Assembly: GCA_020636325.1 (NCBI GenBank)
Contig: JACJYC010000010.1
Location: 62,001-126,000 of the forward strand
Length of the DNA stretch: 64,000 nt
Reading direction: 5' to 3'
Source of the DNA: Lewinellaceae bacterium
Lineage (GTDB): Bacteria > Bacteroidota > Bacteroidia > Chitinophagales > Saprospiraceae
Below, one piece after another: positions 7,267 to 13,891 of the stretch. Each line of letters begins with the position of its first letter. The first letter of the stretch is position 1. Made by a program: the position numbers and the translations under genes. Under the pieces are notes generated by a model that searched no databases, was not told where the DNA came from, and saw only the letters and a program-made list of their open reading frames with translations.

Positions 7267-8982
7267 TCAATGCGAATCCCGAACCACGGAGCTGCCTGAA
7301 CTGCCTTTCAGGAAATCCAGGTCGGCGCCGAGGTGAGCCTGTTCGACGTGCTGCTGATACAGGTGGACGTAGCCCCGGTCGGCATAACTGACCCGGGTTT
7401 GCCAGGCCTTCCGGCGGGCTTCCAGTTCTTCATCCGACACTTCCAGGCGCAGGACCCGGTTGGGGACATCCAGCGTGATGTAATCGCCGTCGCGGACAAC
7501 GGCGAGCGCTCCGCCTTCAGCCGCTTCGGGGGATACGTGCAGGACAACCGTGCCGAATCCGGTACCGCTCATCCGGCCGTCGGAGATGCGCACCATATCC
7601 GTCACGCCTTTTTGCAGGAGTTTCTTGGGCAGGCTCATATTGCCCACTTCCGGCATGCCGGGATACCCCTTGGGGCCGACATTCTTCAGCACCAGAATGG
7701 AATTCTCATCCACATCCAGGTCCGGCAGGTCGACGCGGGCCTTGTAATCCTCGATATCTTCAAAGACGACGGCTTTTCCGCGATGCTGCATTAAAGCCGG
7801 CGTAGCGGCCGACGGCTTGATCACGGCGCCATGTTCGCAGAGGTTGCCTTTGAGGATCCAGATCCCGGATTGCGGGTTGAACGGTTTTTCCACGGTAGCG
7901 ATGACGTCGCGGTTGTAGCATTCGGCCTTTTCGGCATTTTGCCCGACCGTTTTGCCGTTTACGGTGATGCAACCGGCGTGCAGGAAGCCGGTCAGTTCCT
8001 TCATGACCGCAGGCAGGCCGCCGGCATAATACATATCCTCCATAAAGTAGGCGCCGGAGGGTTGCAGGTTGGCCACCAGCGGTATCCTGGAGGAGATCGG
8101 GTCAAAATCGTCCAGCTTCAGGTCGACGCCGATCCGGCCGGCAATGGCGAGCAGGTGCAGTACAAAATTGGTGGACCCGCCGATAGCAGCATTGGCCATT
8201 ATGGCATTTTCAAAGGCTTCCCGGGTCAGGACATCCGACAATTTGAGGTCTTCGCGGACCATGTCCACGATCCGGCGGCCGGAAAGGCGGGCCATTACCT
8301 TGCGGCGCGAGTCGGCGGCGGGAATGGCGGCGTTGCCCGGCAGCGAAAGGCCGAGGGACTCCACCATGCAGGCCATTGTGGAGGCGGTTCCCATGACCGC
8401 GCAGTGGCCCTGGCTGCGGCACATGCTCGCTTCGGCTTCGATGAATTCCTCCTGGCTCAGTTCGCCCTTGCGATAGGCTTCGTTGAACCGCCAGACATCG
8501 GAAGTGCCGATGCTTTTGCCCTTGAACCGGCCCGTGAGCATGGGACCGCCTGAAACGACAATGGAAGGCAGGTTGACGCTGCAGGCGCCCATCACGAGGG
8601 CGGGCGTCGTTTTGTCGCAGCCGCAGAGCAGCACGACCCCGTCGACCGGGTTGGCCCGGATGGATTCCTCCACGTCCATGCTCACCAGGTTGCGGTACAG
8701 CATGGCGGTAGGCTTGATCAGCGTTTCGCCCAGCGACATGACGGGGAATTCCACTGGAAAACCGCCCGCTTCAAGGACGCCCCGGCGAACGGCGTCGGCC
8801 AGCTCGCGGAAATGGGCGTTGCAGGGCGTTAGCTCCGACCAGGTATTGCAGATCCCGATCACGGGCTTGCCGTCAAAATCTTCGGCGGGGATGCCCTGGT
8901 TTTTCATCCAGGCGCGATAGATGAATCCGTCTTTCCCGCTGCGACCGAACCAGCCGCGGCTGCGGAGCATTGTTTCTTCCAT
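7267..8982 (-). CDS. IlvD/Edd-family sugar-acid dehydratase (L-arabinonate/D-xylonate type)
   Basis: This 571-residue protein is an IlvD/Edd dehydratase. Cys54 (ELTPCNAH), Cys122 (GCDKTTPA) and Cys194 (SQGHCAVMG) would bind a [2Fe-2S] cluster, and Lys124 matches the carboxylated lysine that binds magnesium. Spacing and length agree with the pentonate dehydratase subgroup rather than IlvD, which is usually flanked by branched-chain amino-acid genes that are absent here. It likely removes water from an aldonic acid to give a 2-keto-3-deoxy acid. The ATG at 8982 is preferred; upstream in-frame sequence translates simple repeats. It precedes an SDR gene on the same strand, suggesting an oxidative sugar-acid operon. 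Confidence 0.85.
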   Translation of the reverse strand: MEETMLRSRGWFGRSGKDGFIYRAWMKNQGIPAEDFDGKPVIGICNTWSELTPCNAHFRELADAVRRGVLEAGGFPVEFPVMSLGETLIKPTAMLYRNLVSMDVEESIRANPVDGVVLLCGCDKTTPALVMGACSVNLPSIVVSGGPMLTGRFKGKSIGTSDVWRFNEAYRKGELSQEEFIEAEASMCRSQGHCAVMGTASTMACMVESLGLSLPGNAAIPAADSRRKVMARLSGRRIVDMVREDLKLSDVLTREAFENAIMANAAIGGSTNFVLHLLAIAGRIGVDLKLDDFDPISSRIPLVANLQPSGAYFMEDMYYAGGLPAVMKELTGFLHAGCITVNGKTVGQNAEKAECYNRDVIATVEKPFNPQSGIWILKGNLCEHGAVIKPSAATPALMQHRGKAVVFEDIEDYKARVDLPDLDVDENSILVLKNVGPKGYPGMPEVGNMSLPKKLLQKGVTDMVRISDGRMSGTGFGTVVLHVSPEAAEGGALAVVRDGDYITLDVPNRVLRLEVSDEELEARRKAWQTRVSYADRGYVHLYQQHVEQAHLGADLDFLKGSSGSSVVRDSH

Positions 8983-9316
8983 GTTCAAAGTTGGCGATTT
9001 TTTGCAAAAATAGATTAATTGATTCGAATGTTCGATTGTTCCGATTGTTCGATTCCTCGGTTCCTCAATTCCTCGATTCCTCAATTCCTCAATTCCTCAA
9101 TTGACTCGAATCAACATCCCCAAATCAACCTCCGGCGGCCGTAGCCTCGGCGAAGGCGGCAAATCAACAGATCCTCAGATCAACCTCCGGCCTGCATTCA
9201 CCTCATTTCCCTGACCCTTCACCTCATTCTCCGATCCGGCCATCTTTTTCAAAATATTTTTTCCGTTCTCATGCAACCCTCCGGGCTATCCTGCAACCTA
9301 AGTAAATGTAACTGAA
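8983..9316. repeat. Intergenic region with simple repeats and a short palindrome
   Basis: No gene is visible. Bases 9019-9105 hold interleaved octamer arrays (TTCGATTG then ATTCCTCA). Bases 9126-9162 hold a sequence around GGCCGTAGCCTCGGCGAAGG whose near copy lies at 26924-26957; its ends can pair (CCTCCG with CGGAGG-like). ATCAAC/CAGATCAAC repeats follow. The region separates the divergent dehydratase and sigma factor genes and so should also hold their promoters; none is obvious. Confidence 0.6.
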
Positions 9317-9877
9317 ATGAACGAGAACATTCGCGAATTGACAGCTATGACCGGGATCCTCGAAGCTTGTAAACGCGGCGACCGGCTCGCACAACGGCAA
9401 TTGTACGAGCACTTCAAGGGCAAGATGTTTGTTCTTTGCCTGCGTTATGCCGACAACCGCGAGGACGCCGAGGACATGCTGCAGGAAGGGTTCGTGAAAG
9501 TTTTCCGGGACCTTCCCCGCTACCGGGGGGACGGCAGCCTGGAAGGATGGATCCGAAAGGTGATCCTGAACGTTGCGCTTCAACATATCAAGACCAAAAA
9601 ACGCGCTTTCTCCTTTGAAGAGTTCAAAGGGTACGAAGAAGTTGAGGAAATGGCAGATGACGGATTTTTTTCGGAGGAACTGGTCAAACGGGTCCTTCAA
9701 TTGATGCAGAAAATGCCGTCGGGGTTCCGGACCGTGCTCAACCTGTACATTCTGGAAGGGTATACCCACGCCCAGATCGCCAGGGAGATCGGCATTTCGG
9801 AAGGGACGTCCAAATCTCAGCTGAACCGGGCAAAAAAGTATTTAAAGGATATGTTGGACAAGAGTTTAACTGATTAA
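9317..9877 (+). CDS. ECF-subfamily RNA polymerase sigma factor
   Basis: This 186-residue sigma-70 family protein carries region 2 (about 20-90; YADNREDAEDMLQEGFVKVFRDLPRYRG followed by LEGWIRKVILNVAL) and region 4 (about 125-180; MPSGFRTVLNLYILEGYTHAQIAREIGISEGTSKSQLNRAKKYL). No region 3 separates them, so it is an extracytoplasmic-function sigma factor. It lies directly upstream of a membrane protein with an anti-sigma-like N-terminus, with a terminator-like hairpin between them. Targets may include the downstream secreted and TonB genes, an inference from position only. Confidence 0.9.
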   Translation: MNENIRELTAMTGILEACKRGDRLAQRQLYEHFKGKMFVLCLRYADNREDAEDMLQEGFVKVFRDLPRYRGDGSLEGWIRKVILNVALQHIKTKKRAFSFEEFKGYEEVEEMADDGFFSEELVKRVLQLMQKMPSGFRTVLNLYILEGYTHAQIAREIGISEGTSKSQLNRAKKYLKDMLDKSLTD

Positions 9878-9896
9878 CTGTTTTTGGTATCGGGAC

Positions 9897-9935
9897 GGGG
9901 AGTTGCCTACGATCGCCGGCAACTCCACCCCTTTT
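9897..9935 (+). terminator. Hairpin between sigma and anti-sigma-like genes
   Basis: GGAGTTGCC (9899-9907) pairs perfectly with GGCAACTCC (9918-9926), and TTTT follows at 9932-9935. This could be a partial terminator that lowers expression of the downstream gene relative to the sigma factor. Confidence 0.5.
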
Positions 9936-9960
9936 CACCAATGGAAGAAATAACCGTTTT

Positions 9961-11451
9961 ATGGAAAAAAATCTACACGAAGAAGGGATGGAGGAATTTC
10001 TGCGGAAATCCTTTGACCAGTATTCGGAGAATCCGCCGGACGACCTGTGGGACCGGATCAACACCGACCTGGCTGCCGTCCCCAGGCCCGCGTTGAAGCC
10101 CCTCTGGCGTTTCGGCCTCAGCGCGGCGGCAGCGCTCCTGCTCGGGGTCATCGCTTTCCAGCATATCTATTACAACCGTCAGCTCGACCGCCTGGAACAA
10201 GGCATCGAAGAGAATACCGCTCAACTGGAAGCGCTGGAGAAACAACTGATCCTGCGCCCGGACGGCGATCCTGCGGATCAGCCTGCAACCGGGGAATCCG
10301 CCGATGTGCGTGACCGGCGCAATACCTACTCGCTGGAAACGGAAAACACCCTGTCCGGGCACGATCGCGCTGCTGTCGATCCCGGAAAAAGGAATGAAAA
10401 CAATACCGATCCGGTCCTCAAAAAAAAATCTGAGATCCCGGCTTTAAACAAGACCGGCAACCCGGTTGCTCCAAATACCCCAAAAACCATTTTGCCGGAA
10501 GCGATCGCCGAAGCCGGCCCCGAGCCGGTGAAATCCGGAGCGGGACCGGTTAAAATCCGGGAATCGCTCCCCGATCGCCTGCCGGGGATTGAGCCTGCCG
10601 TTGCTTTTCGGGCCGAACCTTACAAGCCGGCGACGACACCTGTTCCAAGCCCATCCAACAATCGCAGCAAATGGTCGGCAGGGCTGCATTTTACGGCAAG
10701 CCAATCGGTGCTTGACGTAGACAATGATTTTCCCTTTCCTACGCACGGTGGGCACCATAAGGCTTTTGAGGATGCCCCGACGCTGAAAGGAGTTGCTTAC
10801 GGCGTCGGGCTCGGTGTCCGGTATGCCGTCAACAAAAACTGGGCGCTCCAGTCCGGCCTGAACTACCGGAAAAGCGAATATACTTCCACCCACAGGCCGT
10901 TCCTGGAATTCAAGGACCGCGAACCCCAGGGCGGACAAGGGGATTACGAGTTCACCTATATGCTGAAAACAGCCGGCGGCGTAGCCGAGATCGAGCTGAA
11001 GACCAGCCAGGCGAACCCCAATGAAATGATCGAAGAGGACGAGCCGGTAGACGTGGAAGTCACCACGACAACCGGTCTGGAATACATCTCGGTGCCGCTC
11101 ACTGTGAGATACCAAACCGGCTACAAACGCTGGAATTTCTCAGTCGGCGGCGGGTTTGCGGTCAATTACCTGACCGACAGATCCCTTGCGATCACCGGGT
11201 TGAATTTCCTCAACGACAAATTCAAGGAAGCCCCCCGGGAAAGGCGGGTATTCGACGCCCCCGAGGATTGCAAGCCCCTTTCCGCGGATTATGTGCTCAG
11301 CGCCGGGGTTGAATACCGGCTCAATGAACACCTGAGCGTCGGCCTGGAGCCCACTTTTTCCGGCGCGCTGGTTAAAAAGCAATTGGCGCCGTTCTCCAAA
11401 GCCGCGGAATACACGGCCGGGATCAGCGCCGGGCTTAGCTACAATTTTTAA
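9961..11451 (+). CDS. Anti-sigma-like inner-membrane domain fused to outer-membrane beta-barrel
   Basis: The 496-residue protein starts with a cytoplasmic stretch EEFLRKSFDQYSENPPDDLWDRI, resembling the N-termini of Bacteroidota anti-sigma proteins, then one membrane helix (about 46-66; WRFGLSAAAALLLGVIAF), a short coiled coil (68-92), and a Pro/Glu/Lys-rich linker to about residue 225. The last 270 residues alternate in a beta-barrel pattern (SAGLHFTASQSV, GVGLGVRYAVNKNWALQSGLNYR, ISVPLTVRYQTGYKRWNFSVGGGFAVNYL, LSAGVEYRLNEHLSVGLEPTFSG) and end in LSYNF, typical of outer-membrane proteins. Lying behind an ECF sigma gene, it might link outer-membrane state to sigma release. Function is inferred; no activity is demonstrated by the sequence. 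Confidence 0.7.
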   Translation: MEKNLHEEGMEEFLRKSFDQYSENPPDDLWDRINTDLAAVPRPALKPLWRFGLSAAAALLLGVIAFQHIYYNRQLDRLEQGIEENTAQLEALEKQLILRPDGDPADQPATGESADVRDRRNTYSLETENTLSGHDRAAVDPGKRNENNTDPVLKKKSEIPALNKTGNPVAPNTPKTILPEAIAEAGPEPVKSGAGPVKIRESLPDRLPGIEPAVAFRAEPYKPATTPVPSPSNNRSKWSAGLHFTASQSVLDVDNDFPFPTHGGHHKAFEDAPTLKGVAYGVGLGVRYAVNKNWALQSGLNYRKSEYTSTHRPFLEFKDREPQGGQGDYEFTYMLKTAGGVAEIELKTSQANPNEMIEEDEPVDVEVTTTTGLEYISVPLTVRYQTGYKRWNFSVGGGFAVNYLTDRSLAITGLNFLNDKFKEAPRERRVFDAPEDCKPLSADYVLSAGVEYRLNEHLSVGLEPTFSGALVKKQLAPFSKAAEYTAGISAGLSYNF

Positions 11452-11460
11452 TTCAGGTGC

Positions 11461-11491
11461 GTTTGAGACCGGCTTCGGATCGGTTTCAAAC
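11461..11491. terminator. Hairpin after barrel gene
   Basis: GTTTGAGACCG pairs with CGGTTTCAAAC (one G-U pair) around an 9-bp loop directly after the stop codon region. No T-run follows, so it may act with the stronger terminator at 11539-11566. Confidence 0.4.
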
Positions 11492-11538
11492 AGGATCAAT
11501 AAGATACATTTTCGAGGAGACCCTTAAAGGGCATGGTA

Positions 11539-11566
11539 CTCCGCGGTTTCGGCCGCGGAGCTTTTT
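11539..11566 (+). terminator. Rho-independent terminator
   Basis: CTCCGCGG (11539-11546) and CCGCGGAG (11553-11560) form a perfect 8-bp GC-rich stem with loop TTTCGG, followed by CTTTTT. It ends the sigma/barrel transcription unit. Confidence 0.8.
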
Positions 11567-11692
11567 CCCCGGATTTCAGGCCGTTATTTCCTGGCCGACC
11601 AAAAGCAGTTAAATCGTACCGGTGCCGTTTCAGGTTGCCCGCAGCAGTTGCGCAGCCCTGGACGAATATTGTCCGAACACAACCAATACATC

Positions 11693-13006
11693 ATGGGATT
11701 CAACTTCCACTTACCGGTAAGCGCCTTTTTCCTGGCGGCAGTCAGCCTCCTGCCGAAGGCAACAGCCCAGGAAGCCTGGGAGAAGTGCGGGTTTGTCGCT
11801 GCTGAAGCCCTCCTTTCAGCCAACTATCCCCAGGAAGGAACTGCCGGTTATTTTGAAGAATGGATCGCAGAACGAATCGCCCGGCAACCGGAGCTGAACT
11901 ATCGGAGTTCGATGACCATTCCCGTCATCGTACACGTCATTTATTACGGTGAAAAAACCGGAAGCGGGGCCAATATTCCTTACGAACAGGTGCTTTCCCA
12001 AATCGAAGTCCTCAACGAGGATTTCAACAGGATGCCCAATACCAACGGTTACAATACCCTGGATGCAGGCGCGGATATCGGCATCACCTTCTGTCCCGCC
12101 ACCATTGCACCGGACGGCAGCATACTCGACGAACCCGGCGTGGACCGGGTGGACGGCGGCCAGCTGAAATGGACGATGGACCAGATCCAGTCTGCACTCA
12201 AACCCAAAACCTATTGGGACCCCGCCAGGTACCTCAATATCTGGACGGTTTACATGGGTACTTCCCGGCGGGACAACGTCATCGGCTACGCCCAATTCCC
12301 GTCGGCATCCGGCCTGGAAGGGCTCAATGACAACGGCGGATTGGCGGCTACTGACGGCGTGGTGATCGATTACCGGTATTTCGGCAGTTCCGAAAAGGGC
12401 AACTTTCCCAACCTGGTTTCGCCTTATGACCTGGGCAGGGTCGCCACCCATGAGGTCGGGCACTGGCTGGGGCTGCGGCATATCTGGGGCGACGGCGGAT
12501 GCGGCGCGGACGATTACTGCGCTGACACCCCGGGCGCCGACGGACCCAATTACGATTGCGCCACCCATGTTTCCTGCGGTTCGCGCGATATGGTCGAGAA
12601 TTATATGGACTATACCACCGATGCCTGCATGAATGTCTTCACCCAGGATCAGAAGGCCAGGATCATTGCCGTACTGAACAACAGCCCCAGGCGGAAGGAA
12701 TTGCTGACCAGCGATGTGTGCGATATTCCGGTAACCAAAAGGATTGCAAGCACCCAGGTTATTGTCTACCCCAACCCAACGCCCGACGCCGTTCAGGTGG
12801 AGATCAGCAATCCGCTGGAATTCGAATCGGCGCCGACATACGATGTAGCGCTTTACGACCCCTCCGGCAGGCAAGTACTGGCCACAACCGCAACCCTGGG
12901 CGCCGCCAACGAGGTGGACCTGGGGGCCTTGCCCGCCGGGCTTTATATCCTGCGGATCTCCCGGGCGGATTTTTCGGTTCACTTCAAGATAATCAAAGCC
13001 AGATGA
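11693..13006 (+). CDS. Secreted M43 (pappalysin-like) zinc metalloprotease with T9SS sorting domain
   Basis: The protein (437 residues from ATG 11693) begins with signal peptide MGFNFHLPVSAFFLAAVSLLP...TAQ. The zinc motif HEVGHWLGLRH (His253, His257, His263 with Glu254) is the HExxHxxGxxH signature of M43 proteases, followed by a Cys-rich segment and NYMDYTTDACMNVF, which contains the Met-turn. The C-terminal 75 residues (VIVYPNPTPDAVQVEI... through LYILRI) form a type A T9SS sorting domain, so the enzyme is exported and anchored or released by the type IX system. A longer in-frame ATG at 11648 lies in front of the signal peptide and is rejected. Confidence 0.88.
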   Translation: MGFNFHLPVSAFFLAAVSLLPKATAQEAWEKCGFVAAEALLSANYPQEGTAGYFEEWIAERIARQPELNYRSSMTIPVIVHVIYYGEKTGSGANIPYEQVLSQIEVLNEDFNRMPNTNGYNTLDAGADIGITFCPATIAPDGSILDEPGVDRVDGGQLKWTMDQIQSALKPKTYWDPARYLNIWTVYMGTSRRDNVIGYAQFPSASGLEGLNDNGGLAATDGVVIDYRYFGSSEKGNFPNLVSPYDLGRVATHEVGHWLGLRHIWGDGGCGADDYCADTPGADGPNYDCATHVSCGSRDMVENYMDYTTDACMNVFTQDQKARIIAVLNNSPRRKELLTSDVCDIPVTKRIASTQVIVYPNPTPDAVQVEISNPLEFESAPTYDVALYDPSGRQVLATTATLGAANEVDLGALPAGLYILRISRADFSVHFKIIKAR

Positions 13007-13057
13007 CCATATTTTACCCTGACAATCAATCCATTATTTAACCAAAAAACTCAATTT

Positions 13058-13759
13058 ATGCTTAAGCGATTGTTCAATTATGCCCTATTGCTCTCTCTGC
13101 CGTTCAGCGCGTTTTTCGTCGGTTGCCAGAAGGACACCTCTACCACTTCAACGGATGTGACCGACTATGTCGACGAAACCGTTTACCGGCTCCAGGGCGA
13201 GGGCAATCTAGGTCGTTTCGGTTGTTATGAGCTCGTATTTCCGGTTTCCATCCAGTTTCCGGACAGTACGGTTTCGGAAGTTGGCGATTACGACGCATTG
13301 ATCGAGGCGGTCAAGGCCTGGAAAGAGGCCAACCCGGACGTCCACGCCATGCCCGCTTTCGTCTTCCCGATCGACCTGCTGAACGAAGACGGTGAGGTGA
13401 TCACGGTGAACAGCAAGGAAGAGCTGAAGGCGCTGGCCATGGCATGCGGCGGCAACTATTTCGGGCATCACCCGGGCCACGGCGGCCAGCATGGTTCGCA
13501 CGGCCACAGCGGCAACTGTACCCCCTGTTTCGAGATCAATTTCCCGGTAACGGTCGAATTCCCCGACGGCACTACGGCCGAGGCAGCCGATCAGCAGGCG
13601 CTGAAAACGCTGGCCCACGACTGGCATGAGGCCAATCCGGGCGTACAAGGCCGGCCGGAAATCGTTTTCCCGATAGACGTGACCATGACGGCCGACGATT
13701 CGGTTGTGACGGTCAACAGCAAAGAAGAACTGAAGACGTTGCGCGAAAGCTGCAATTGA
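13058..13759 (+). CDS. Lipoprotein with duplicated domain and His-rich linker
   Basis: This 233-residue protein has a lipoprotein signal with Cys23 (AFFVGC). Two homologous domains follow: residues 56-130 (CYELVFPVSIQFPDS ... VNSKEELKALAMAC) and 157-232 (CFEINFPVTVEFPDG ... VNSKEELKTLRESC). Each begins and ends with Cys, suggesting one disulfide per domain. The linker (136-150) is GHHPGHGGQHGSHGH with six histidines and likely binds metal ions. I do not know a characterised member. It lies between a secreted protease and a TonB receptor, consistent with an outer-membrane or periplasmic accessory role, possibly metal-related (inference). Confidence 0.65.
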   Translation: MLKRLFNYALLLSLPFSAFFVGCQKDTSTTSTDVTDYVDETVYRLQGEGNLGRFGCYELVFPVSIQFPDSTVSEVGDYDALIEAVKAWKEANPDVHAMPAFVFPIDLLNEDGEVITVNSKEELKALAMACGGNYFGHHPGHGGQHGSHGHSGNCTPCFEINFPVTVEFPDGTTAEAADQQALKTLAHDWHEANPGVQGRPEIVFPIDVTMTADDSVVTVNSKEELKTLRESCN

Positions 13760-13761
13760 TC

Positions 13762-13830
13762 AGTCGGCAGTTGGCAGTTCTCAGTTCACGGCCTTTTGAA
13801 GTGCGCCGGACTGAGGACTGACCAACGCAA
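13762..13830. repeat. Short GGCAGTT-type repeats
   Basis: GTCGGCAGTTGGCAGTT directly follows the lipoprotein stop, and a related inverted stretch (GGACTGAGGACTGA) lies nearby. A close relative is at 22703-22775 after the second arylsulfotransferase-like gene. Confidence 0.55.
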
Positions 13831-13891
13831 ACGCTGTTTCAACACCAAGGTTCCGACTACTCTCTATTTTTAAACTCACTACCATCCTTTC

